Origin: Flavobacteriaceae bacterium UBA1115
GTDB taxonomy: Bacteria; Bacteroidota; Bacteroidia; Flavobacteriales; Flavobacteriaceae
Length of the DNA: 27,996 nucleotides
Direction: 5' to 3'
NCBI GenBank assembly: GCA_002313325.1
Contig: DCBE01000030.1
Location: 1 to 27,996 of the forward strand
The notes beneath the pieces are model-generated. The model made no database searches, was not told where the DNA came from, and was given only the letters and a program-made list of their open reading frames with translations. The position numbers and the translations under genes are program-made. Below are positions 16,794 to 23,234 of this stretch, piece after piece. Within the stretch, counting starts at the first letter, position 1, and each line of letters starts with the position of its first letter.

Positions 16794-17611
16794 TAAAACA
16801 GGTTTAGCAAACAAAAATCTTGATGGGTGCTGGTTCGGGGTATCACGTGCTCCAAATCGTTTTCTACAGTAAGCGGATTGATGCTTCTTACAAATTCGTG
16901 TAGGCCCTTATAGATTTCACCGTCAACAGCAATATCACCTACTATAAAAAGAGGCACTTCATTCGGACTGATGTTTTTCTCTTTTGCTGTGAGCAATACG
17001 TAATAAACCACGTCTTTTGCTTTTGAAGCCTCAAAGCAATTGTAGAATTGCAATTTTTTATCTCGCAGAAAGGCAATGTGAAAGTGATCTTGCTCTTTGT
17101 ATAAACTCCAAACCAAGGCGCCATCGGCGGCACTGTGATGGGATAGGGCGCTAAGCCATACGCTTACGGCATGGTAATAGCTAAAAGACCCAAATGAGTC
17201 CAGTAACATGTTGTTTACGTTGACAAAAGGTACATATACACAAATCCAATCTGTACTGGGCTCCACATCGTAGGTAATAAAGTCGTTGGGTTTTACGTCT
17301 AAGTCTTTTTGCACATATTCGTGAAGGGCAGCTTCTTCAAAAAGTGATTTAGGAACCAAAGTTGCTAGATTGTTCTCAACACTACAACGGACTTCATTGT
17401 AAGTCTGCTCCAGTATGCCATGCGTTTTTAGCGCTCCACGTATGTGTTCGTGAAGGTTTTCTACTGGTACATAAGCATCGAAAACGGCCCTGAAGATTTG
17501 AGAGGCCTTATTGGTTTTTTGGTTGTGAGTAAAAAAAGAAAGTCCATTCACGTACACGTGAATGGACAGCTTTAAGTCACTTTCTTTATTTTTATTCTTG
17601 TATTCTGGCAT
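16793..17611 (-). CDS. DUF3822 family protein
   Basis: The 272-residue soluble protein opens with KLSIHVYVNGLSFFTHNQ. Later stretches are RDKKLQFYNCFEASKAKDVVYYVL and VPLFIVGDIAVDGEIYKGLHEFVRSIN. This fits DUF3822, a Bacteroidota family usually found immediately upstream of rsmD, as here; an actin/ASKHA-like fold has been suggested for it, which I cannot test. No signal peptide or membrane helix is present. Its start overlaps the preceding membrane-anchored protein gene by 20 nt, and its stop overlaps rsmD by one base. The constant link with rsmD hints at a ribosome-related role, but that is inference. Confidence 0.85.
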   Translation of the reverse strand: MPEYKNKNKESDLKLSIHVYVNGLSFFTHNQKTNKASQIFRAVFDAYVPVENLHEHIRGALKTHGILEQTYNEVRCSVENNLATLVPKSLFEEAALHEYVQKDLDVKPNDFITYDVEPSTDWICVYVPFVNVNNMLLDSFGSFSYYHAVSVWLSALSHHSAADGALVWSLYKEQDHFHIAFLRDKKLQFYNCFEASKAKDVVYYVLLTAKEKNISPNEVPLFIVGDIAVDGEIYKGLHEFVRSINPLTVENDLEHVIPRTSTHQDFCLLNLF

Positions 17612-18242
17612 CGTAAATGGTAGGCCAGTTTCCGTTGGTGCTTACTTCTGTCAATGAGCCCAATACAATATCGGGGCCATTTACACCATCTACAGAAACG
17701 GTCGCTTTTTCTTGTTCCAGCAAATACGGATCTTGATCGTGAAGTATTATGTCTTTGGACACACTCACTTCAAATACCGCTACAGGATAATTGTTTTTTT
17801 CGATGACATCCGCTTTGATTACAAAAACGGTATCAATTCCTTTAACGGGAACTTTAATCATGGTCATATAATGATCAGATTTACCAAACAAGGAGTCTTT
17901 AACAGAGACAAATCCCAAAGTATCTACAATTTGTACTTCGCGCAGCATATCGATGCGGTATGTACGGTCGTATTCCATATAACTAGAGTCTCTTTTTTCT
18001 AAGATGATATATTTGGCAGTGTCAATAAACTTTATCAAGCTCTTGAAGTCTTGCGCGTAGTATCCGTTAACAGATTTGTGGGCTAATTGTGCTTTGCCAA
18101 TGTCTTTCAGGTTTGAAATAACGTCTGCATAACGTTCTACTTTGACTTTATTGAATAGAATGGGGTCGTAAATGGAATAGAACAACTTATATGCAAAAAA
18201 TACGATGAGGATCCACAATATGGGAAGTAATATTTTTTTCAT
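17592..18242 (-). CDS. Membrane-anchored protein of unknown function
   Basis: The 216-residue protein has one N-terminal membrane helix (about residues 4-22). The extracytoplasmic part begins with a heptad-like region (YADVISNLKDIGKAQLAHKS). That region and the following GYYAQDFKSLIKFID resemble the pilin-like start of proteins that process or sense at the membrane, but I do not recognise the family. The rest is strand-rich (VQIVDTLGFVSVKDSLFG, MTMIKVPVKGIDTVFVI). The ATG at 18242 is preferred to a TTG three codons upstream. It heads the operon with DUF3822 and rsmD and overlaps DUF3822 by 20 nt. Confidence 0.8.
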   Translation of the reverse strand: MKKILLPILWILIVFFAYKLFYSIYDPILFNKVKVERYADVISNLKDIGKAQLAHKSVNGYYAQDFKSLIKFIDTAKYIILEKRDSSYMEYDRTYRIDMLREVQIVDTLGFVSVKDSLFGKSDHYMTMIKVPVKGIDTVFVIKADVIEKNNYPVAVFEVSVSKDIILHDQDPYLLEQEKATVSVDGVNGPDIVLGSLTEVSTNGNWPTIYDARIQE

Positions 18243-18268
18243 GGTGGCCAATAAAATTTAATAGCATT

Positions 18269-18276
18269 CAAATTTA
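18269..18276 (-). promoter_or_regulatory. Possible -7 box for the 18242-16257 operon
   Basis: Minus-strand TAAATTTG is an exact TAnnTTTG box, 26 nt before the ATG at 18242, giving a leader of about 22 nt. No good -33 TTG is visible. It is divergent from the helicase gene promoter within an 86-nt gap. Confidence 0.4.
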
Positions 18277-18316
18277 CAATTTTTTTCAAACCCTGCGTCC
18301 TTCAATAAAACATTCC

Positions 18317-18324
18317 TACATTTA
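18317..18324 (+). promoter_or_regulatory. Probable -7 box of the RecD-like helicase gene
   Basis: TACATTTA differs from TAnnTTTG in the last base and ends exactly 4 nt before the ATG at 18329, the same spacing as at the other leaderless-type starts in this window. Confidence 0.4.
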
Positions 18325-18328
18325 TCCA

Positions 18329-19753
18329 ATGGATTCCACAGTTTTAGTCAAGACACTTATTGACGCATTTCCTTTTGAGCCCACGGGCTCACAAAAAGAA
18401 GCGCTACATGCAATGGCGTCTTTTTTTGATGACGAATCAGCCATGGCGGTGTTCGTTTTAAAGGGATATGCCGGCACAGGAAAGACCACACTAATTGGCA
18501 CATTGGTGAAGTCCATTGCCAAGTTGCGCTTTAAAACAGTGCTTCTGGCACCCACAGGACGGGCCGCAAAAGTCATGGCAGCTTATGCAAACCGCGCTGC
18601 CTGTACAATTCATAAACGCATTTACTTTACCCAACAAGAACGTCAAGGCAACCTTAAATTCAAATTGCAAAAGAACAAATTCAAGCGTACCCTTTTCTTG
18701 GTTGATGAGGCTTCAATCATTGCCAACCAACAGCAGCAAAGTAAACTCTTTGAAAACGGCTCGCTGCTCCACGATTTGATTGAGTACGTACGTTCGGGCG
18801 AAGACTGCAAGCTGATGTTTGTGGGCGATACCGCCCAATTGCCCCCAGTCCATACGGCGCTGAGCCCGGCGTTGGATGCAAACGTTTTGTCGGTAACATA
18901 TAACCTAACACCAAAAGAGGTTGAACTGGACGAGGTGGTGCGTCAAGGAAAAGACTCTGGGATATTGTTCAACGCTACGAGAATCAGACAGCAATTGCTT
19001 AACAACCAAACGGATCATTTTCAGTTTGTTCTGGCCAAATTTTCAGATATAATCATGCTGCAAGATGGATATGAAATTCAAGATGCCCTAGAGACTTCTT
19101 TCAGAGAAGTTGGGCGAGAAGAAACCGCTTGCATTGTGCGTTCGAACAAACGCGCAAATAGCTATAACCAACAAATACGATCTCAAATTTTAGGAAAAGA
19201 ACCCGACTTGGCCACGGGTGATTTGCTGATGGTGGTCAAGAATAATTACCACTGGCTGGAACCTACTTCTGGCCCTGGATTTATTGCCAATGGCGACACG
19301 GTAGAAGTACTCAAGATTAAGGCTATTAAGGAACTCTATGATTTTAGATTTGCTGAGGTAAGTGTTCGTATGCTGGACTACCCAGACGAAGAACCATTTG
19401 ACACCGTCTTTTTGCTCGATACGCTTGCATCGGAAACTCACGCCCTTTCTTTTGAAGAAAATACAAAGCTCTATCAAGCGGTTAGGGAAGACTATGCCCA
19501 TTTGCCACAGTACAAACAGTATTTAAACGTCAAAAAGAATTCCTTTTTTAATGCGCTGCAGGTCAAATATGCCTATGCCTTTACCTGTCACAAAGCACAA
19601 GGAGGGCAGTGGAAACGGGTATTGGTAGAGAAACCCCATATGCCCGACGGTTTAGACGCCAGCTTTTTTAGATGGCTCTACACCGCTGTTACCCGCGCCT
19701 CTGAACAATTATTCTTGGTGGGATTTGATGATACCTTCTATGATGCGGATTGA
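18329..19753 (+). CDS. RecD/Dda-like SF1B DNA helicase (AAA family ATPase)
   Basis: The 474-residue protein has Walker A GYAGTGKTT (46-54), motif Ia APTGRAAKVM, Walker B LVDEAS (124-129) and motif III GDTAQLPP (166-173). Near the end are motif V YAYAFTCHKAQGGQW and motif VI LYTAVTRASEQLFLVG. The order is that of RecD2/Dda-type 5'-3' superfamily 1B helicases. No RecB or RecC is nearby, and the N-terminal extension of RecD2 is missing. It is therefore a short stand-alone helicase, probably for DNA repair or replication restart. Homologues are often labelled AAA family ATPase or exodeoxyribonuclease V alpha. The kdsB promoter box starts 7 nt after its stop. Confidence 0.92.
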   Translation: MDSTVLVKTLIDAFPFEPTGSQKEALHAMASFFDDESAMAVFVLKGYAGTGKTTLIGTLVKSIAKLRFKTVLLAPTGRAAKVMAAYANRAACTIHKRIYFTQQERQGNLKFKLQKNKFKRTLFLVDEASIIANQQQQSKLFENGSLLHDLIEYVRSGEDCKLMFVGDTAQLPPVHTALSPALDANVLSVTYNLTPKEVELDEVVRQGKDSGILFNATRIRQQLLNNQTDHFQFVLAKFSDIIMLQDGYEIQDALETSFREVGREETACIVRSNKRANSYNQQIRSQILGKEPDLATGDLLMVVKNNYHWLEPTSGPGFIANGDTVEVLKIKAIKELYDFRFAEVSVRMLDYPDEEPFDTVFLLDTLASETHALSFEENTKLYQAVREDYAHLPQYKQYLNVKKNSFFNALQVKYAYAFTCHKAQGGQWKRVLVEKPHMPDGLDASFFRWLYTAVTRASEQLFLVGFDDTFYDAD

Positions 19754-19759
19754 TTTGAT

Positions 19760-19767
19760 TACTTTTG
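19760..19767 (+). promoter_or_regulatory. -7 promoter box of kdsB
   Basis: TACTTTTG matches TAnnTTTG exactly and ends 4 nt before the ATG at 19772. A TTC (19736-19738) lies 21 nt upstream in the end of the helicase gene. Although kdsB follows the helicase by only 18 nt, this suggests its own leaderless transcript. Confidence 0.5.
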
Positions 19768-19771
19768 TCCT

Positions 19772-20491
19772 ATGCGTATAATAGCTGTTATTCCCGCCCG
19801 CTACGAAGCACAACGCTTTCCCGGTAAGCTTTTGGCTGATTTAGCAGGTAAGACCGTGTTGCAACGCACATATGAAGCTGTGCAACAGACCAAGCTCTTT
19901 GATGAAGTTTGGGTGGCTACTGATTCAGATGCCATCGCAAGGCATATCAAAACCATAGGTGGACAGGTATATAGAAGTCAGTTTGTACATGGTTGTGGCA
20001 GCAACCGCGTGGCAGAGTGTGCCGAACAGTTGGACGCTGACGTGATTATCAATGTGCAAGGCGATGAGCCGTTTATTTCTACGCAAGCGCTTTCCGATTT
20101 GATCAATGCTTTCAAGCAAGACAGCGGAGGTATTATTGACTTGGCTTCGTTAATGATTCCCATTACTAACAAAGAAATTATTGAAAACCCAAATGTGGTT
20201 AAAGTGGTGTCAGATAATAAGGGCAGGGCACTCTATTTTTCACGTGCCGCCATACCGTTTATGCGTGCTCCCGGGCAGGTCTATCGTCATGTGGGGATTT
20301 ACGCCTTTCGCAAGGCAGCATTATTGGATTTTTACACTCAAGCGCCAACGCCCCTGGAGCAGGCAGAAAAAATTGAAGCCATACGCTACCTCGAAATGGG
20401 CAAGGTGATGCATATGCTAAAAACAGATTTTGTAAGTGTGGGCATCGATACTCCCGAGGATTTGGTAAAGGCTACTGCCTTAATCAGTTAA
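19772..20491 (+). CDS. kdsB: 3-deoxy-manno-octulosonate cytidylyltransferase (KdsB)
   Basis: The 239-residue enzyme activates KDO with CTP for lipopolysaccharide core synthesis in the cytosol. Diagnostic stretches are IAVIPARYEAQRFPGKLLAD, VATDSDAIA, INVQGDEPFI (metal-binding Asp), ALYFSRAAIPFMR, RHVGIYAFR and VGIDTPEDL. Length and order are normal. One oddity: the usual SGT(D/E)R substrate-loop motif reads CGSNR (in VHGCGSNRVAE). The 3' end overlaps the convergent yebC gene by 12 nt. Confidence 0.94.
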   Translation: MRIIAVIPARYEAQRFPGKLLADLAGKTVLQRTYEAVQQTKLFDEVWVATDSDAIARHIKTIGGQVYRSQFVHGCGSNRVAECAEQLDADVIINVQGDEPFISTQALSDLINAFKQDSGGIIDLASLMIPITNKEIIENPNVVKVVSDNKGRALYFSRAAIPFMRAPGQVYRHVGIYAFRKAALLDFYTQAPTPLEQAEKIEAIRYLEMGKVMHMLKTDFVSVGIDTPEDLVKATALIS

Positions 20492-21196
20492 AACCATGGT
20501 GTGATAGACGCTTTGAACGTCGTCGTCTTTCTCAAGTTTTTCAATTAGTTTTTCTACTTCTTCAACCGCTTCACTGGACAAGGTAGTGGTGCTTGTAGGA
20601 ATGCGCTCGAAGCCCGAAGACAGGATTTTAATGTCACGTTTTTCCAATTCTTTTTGGATGGCGCCAAAGCTTTCAAAAGGAGCATAGAGAAATATACCAT
20701 CTTCGTCTACAAATACTTCTTCTACGCCAAAGTCGATAAACCCCAGTTCCAGTTCCTCGGCATCTTGCCCTTCTGTGGGAATATGGAAGTTGCAGGTGTG
20801 ATCAAACATAAATTCTACAGATCCAGACGAACCCAGGTTGCCGTTGCATTTGTTAAAGTAGCTGCGAACGTTGGCCACCGTACGGTTGTTGTTGTCTGTG
20901 GCGGTTTCTACCAGTACGGCAATGCCGTGAGGGGCATAGCCTTCAAAGAGCACTTTTTTGTAGTTTTCGGTGCTTTTATCAGTGGCACGCTTTATGGCGC
21001 GCTCGATATTGTCCTTGGGCATATTGGCTGCCTTTGCATTTTGAATTACTGCGCGCAAACGTGAATTGCTCTCTGGACGCGGACCGCCTTCCTTTACTGC
21101 CATTACAATGTCCTTGCCAATGCGGGTAAAGGTCTTGGCCATAGCCGACCAGCGTTTCATTTTACGTGCTTTGCGAAACTCAAATGCTCTTCCCAT
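20480..21196 (-). CDS. YebC/PmpR family protein
   Basis: The 238-residue protein has the family start MGRAFEFRKARKMKRW and continues AKTFTRIGKDIVMAVKEGG. The conserved ANMPKDNIERAIKRA and YEGYAPHGIAV-like VLFEGYAPHGIAVLVE lead to NRTVANVRSYFNKCNGNLGSSGSVEFMF. YebC proteins were long called transcriptional regulators; recent work links them to ribosome stalling relief at proline-rich sequences. The enzyme-like role is not readable here. It is preceded by its own promoter, 72 nt after the SDR gene. Confidence 0.95.
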   Translation of the reverse strand: MGRAFEFRKARKMKRWSAMAKTFTRIGKDIVMAVKEGGPRPESNSRLRAVIQNAKAANMPKDNIERAIKRATDKSTENYKKVLFEGYAPHGIAVLVETATDNNNRTVANVRSYFNKCNGNLGSSGSVEFMFDHTCNFHIPTEGQDAEELELGFIDFGVEEVFVDEDGIFLYAPFESFGAIQKELEKRDIKILSSGFERIPTSTTTLSSEAVEEVEKLIEKLEKDDDVQSVYHTMVLTD

Positions 21197-21209
21197 AAAA
21201 TCGTTTTGT

Positions 21210-21241
21210 CAAAGATAAAAAAGCAAATGGTGTATTTGCAA
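21210..21241 (-). promoter_or_regulatory. Promoter of yebC
   Basis: On the minus strand, TTG (21239-21241), then 21 nt, then TATCTTTG (21210-21217), an exact TAnnTTTG box. The leader would be about 9 nt. The spacer contains a hairpin-like palindrome (21223-21239). Confidence 0.6.
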
Positions 21242-21256
21242 GCAGCAAATGTGTAT
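21222..21256. repeat. Palindrome and direct repeat in the yebC promoter
   Basis: GCAAAT (21223-21228) and ATTTGC (21234-21239) are perfect 6-bp arms around 5 nt. The left part AGCAAATG (21222-21229) recurs at 21244-21251, each copy followed by a GTGTAT-like stretch. The copies are 22 nt apart, about two helix turns, which would suit a DNA-binding protein, but the elements are short. Confidence 0.35.
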
Positions 21257-21268
21257 CTTAATGAGGCT

Positions 21269-22102
21269 TCATCCCTTGCCTGGTGTATTGATGCCCAAGC
21301 AGTTTTGCAGCACCGCTTCATAAGTATAGCGCAGATGTTTGGGCAGCGTGTTGTATTTGGGTAGTACCGCTATATAACGGTCAATATTACTGGCATAGAC
21401 ATGTGTGTAGCAGGGCTTTTTGGAAAACTTCAAACCAGCTACCAGTTGGGCGATAAATTCGTCGTGGTGAATCAAGTCGCTGCTGCCCAAATGGAAAATA
21501 CCCCACAAATCTCGGTTGATGATGTAGTGCAACTGCTGGGTAACAAAATAAGCCGCCGCAACATTAATGACCGAGTTGGGAAAAATCTCATACGGCGTTT
21601 GGTTTGCTAAGGCTGTTTTGAGTTCTAAAAGTCGGGGAGCACCTGCGCCAAAGACCATGGGTAAACGAGCTATCGTCCAACTAAAGTGCGGCATACGCAT
21701 CAGCTTGTTTTCAATTTTTATCTTCCCCTTGCCATAAGCACTCTCCGAAAAAGTTTTGTCGTGTTCATAGCTAGGGTAGTGGCGAAAGCTGTCAAAAACA
21801 TTGGCAGCCGATAGGAAAATCATGCGAGTCTGTTTTTTAGCTGCATATGCGATAAGCATGTCATGTGCCACAAACTGCCCCTCGTCCTCGCCCCTAAGCG
21901 CCGAAATGATCACATCGGGTTTGATGTATTTTAGCAATTCGGTGGGCGCGTCCTCTCTAAAGTCGTATTCAAAATAGCGTTTGTTTTTTGCGTAACGTTC
22001 TTGGGTACAGTAGGTGGCGTATACGTCAAAGTATGGATGCAGTTCTTTGTATAAGGCACGCCCTATAAAACCACTTCCACCAACAATGAGGATGCGTTTC
22101 AT
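21269..22102 (-). CDS. NAD(P)-dependent SDR-family oxidoreductase / epimerase-like (RmlD-type)
   Basis: The 277-residue protein starts MKRILIVGGSGFIGRALYKE, the glycine-rich Rossmann motif (GGSGFIG, residues 8-14). KPDVIISALRG, a serine in FLSAANVFD, and the catalytic YxxxK at Y123/K127 (SAYGKGKIK) follow. The pattern fits the extended SDR superfamily, closest in style to dTDP-4-dehydrorhamnose reductase-like sugar-nucleotide enzymes. The substrate is unknown and the C-terminal part is divergent. It begins one base after gcvT ends, so it is in that operon, but a link to glycine metabolism is not evident. Confidence 0.83.
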   Translation of the reverse strand: MKRILIVGGSGFIGRALYKELHPYFDVYATYCTQERYAKNKRYFEYDFREDAPTELLKYIKPDVIISALRGEDEGQFVAHDMLIAYAAKKQTRMIFLSAANVFDSFRHYPSYEHDKTFSESAYGKGKIKIENKLMRMPHFSWTIARLPMVFGAGAPRLLELKTALANQTPYEIFPNSVINVAAAYFVTQQLHYIINRDLWGIFHLGSSDLIHHDEFIAQLVAGLKFSKKPCYTHVYASNIDRYIAVLPKYNTLPKHLRYTYEAVLQNCLGINTPGKG

Positions 22103-22103
22103 T

Positions 22104-23186
22104 CTAGGAAATAAAAGGGAGACGGCTTATGCACGCCTTAACATTTTTCTCACGTATGCGCACATAGATTTCGGTACCGATCTTGGCATACACCTTATCT
22201 ATATAACCCATACCGATGCCTAACTTTAGCGAAGGAGAAGAGGTGCCTGAGGTAACCTCACCTATGGGGCTACCATCTGCTGTAACTAGCGCATACCCCT
22301 GTCTTGGAATGCCTCGGTCTATCATGCTAAAACCAACCCGCGTTTGGGCAGTACCTTCCGCTTTGTCTTTTTTGATAAGTGCATCCCCCACAAAGGATTT
22401 GCTAAAATCAGTACACCACGACAGACGGGCCGCAATGGGTGAGGTATTGTCGTTTAATTCGTTTCCGTAAAGGCAGTAACCCATTTCAAGGCGCAAGGTA
22501 TCTCGTGCAGCCAAGCCAATGGGTTGAATGTCAAAGGCTGTGCCTTCAGTCAGCAACGCGTCCCAAACTGTTGTGGCATGGGCAACGGGTACGTAAAGCT
22601 CCACACCGCCTGCTCCTGTATAGCCCGTGGTGGCCACAAAAACATGCGCTACACTAGCTACGCTTGTTTCCACTACAGAAAAGCTTTTTTGTAACGCAGT
22701 ATCAATAGTAGTGAGTCGCTTCATCAAGGCATGTGCTTTGGGGCCTTGTACCGCCAAAAGGGCATAGGCATCTGATTTGTTCTCTAGGTTTGCGCCAAAG
22801 TCCTTGTTCTGTTCTGTTAGCCAGTCCCAATCCTTAGACAGATTGCTGGCGTTTACGACCAACATATATTTTTCATCTTCTAATCGATACACCAACAAGT
22901 CGTCAACCACACCTCCGTTATTGTTGGGCATATAGGCATATTGCGCATCGCCTATGGCAAGCGCTGCAACATTGTTGCTGGTGGTATGTTGCAATAAGGC
23001 TGTGGCTGCATGGCCACTAATCATAAATTCTCCCATATGAGAAACGTCAAAAACCCCAACATATTCACGCACACACAGATGCTCGGCTTTAACCCCTTGA
23101 TATGTGAGTGGCATTTCAAAGCCTGCAAACGGGTATGTTTTGGCGCCCATATTGATGTGATGCTGATGTAAGGACAATTGTTTCAT
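22104..23186 (-). CDS. gcvT: Aminomethyltransferase, glycine cleavage system T protein
   Basis: The 360-residue protein has the T-protein signature. The N-terminal HHINMGAKTYPFAGFEMPL leads to VGVFDVSHMGEFMISG and NNGGVVDDLLVYRL, with the catalytic Asp in VVDD. Tetrahydrofolate-domain stretches are TGYTGAGGVELYVP, GLAARDTLRLEMGYCLYGNEL and GEVTSGTSSPSL. With H and P proteins, GcvT releases ammonia and passes the C1 unit of glycine to tetrahydrofolate in the cytosol. The other gcv genes are not in the window, as is common in Bacteroidota. A -7 box ends 5 nt before the ATG. Confidence 0.97.
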   Translation of the reverse strand: MKQLSLHQHHINMGAKTYPFAGFEMPLTYQGVKAEHLCVREYVGVFDVSHMGEFMISGHAATALLQHTTSNNVAALAIGDAQYAYMPNNNGGVVDDLLVYRLEDEKYMLVVNASNLSKDWDWLTEQNKDFGANLENKSDAYALLAVQGPKAHALMKRLTTIDTALQKSFSVVETSVASVAHVFVATTGYTGAGGVELYVPVAHATTVWDALLTEGTAFDIQPIGLAARDTLRLEMGYCLYGNELNDNTSPIAARLSWCTDFSKSFVGDALIKKDKAEGTAQTRVGFSMIDRGIPRQGYALVTADGSPIGEVTSGTSSPSLKLGIGMGYIDKVYAKIGTEIYVRIREKNVKACISRLPFIS

Positions 23187-23191
23187 ACCTT

Positions 23192-23199
23192 CAAAAATA
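23192..23199 (-). promoter_or_regulatory. -7 promoter box of gcvT
   Basis: Minus-strand TATTTTTG matches TAnnTTTG exactly and ends 5 nt before the ATG at 23186. The place where a -33 element would sit is occupied by the TTTTAGCTA repeat at 23206-23226. Confidence 0.5.
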
Positions 23200-23205
23200 C
23201 CACAG

Positions 23206-23226
23206 TTTTAGCTATTTTAGCTAAAA
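23206..23226. repeat. Tandem 9-bp repeat with palindrome between gcvT and the aminopeptidase gene
   Basis: TTTTAGCTA occurs twice in direct tandem (23206-23214 and 23215-23223). The second copy extends into the perfect 12-bp palindrome TTTTAGCTAAAA (23215-23226). It fills most of the 48-nt divergent gap, covering the -33 region of gcvT and ending 8 nt before the start at 23235. It is a plausible shared operator. No riboswitch fold is possible in so short a space. Confidence 0.5.
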
Positions 23227-23234
23227 AGAAGCAT

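Noticed and set aside
18181..18267. A short upstream reading frame starting at an ATG just after the 18269-18276 promoter box (minus strand)
   Set aside because: It overlaps the start of the 18242 gene out of frame and has no coding character; chance is more likely.
20654..21064. 136-residue plus-strand frame opposite yebC
   Set aside because: Antisense shadow; yebC on the minus strand is unmistakable.
23178..23234. Longer aminopeptidase start at 23178
   Set aside because: It would place 19 residues before a good signal peptide and cover the gcvT promoter and the repeat.
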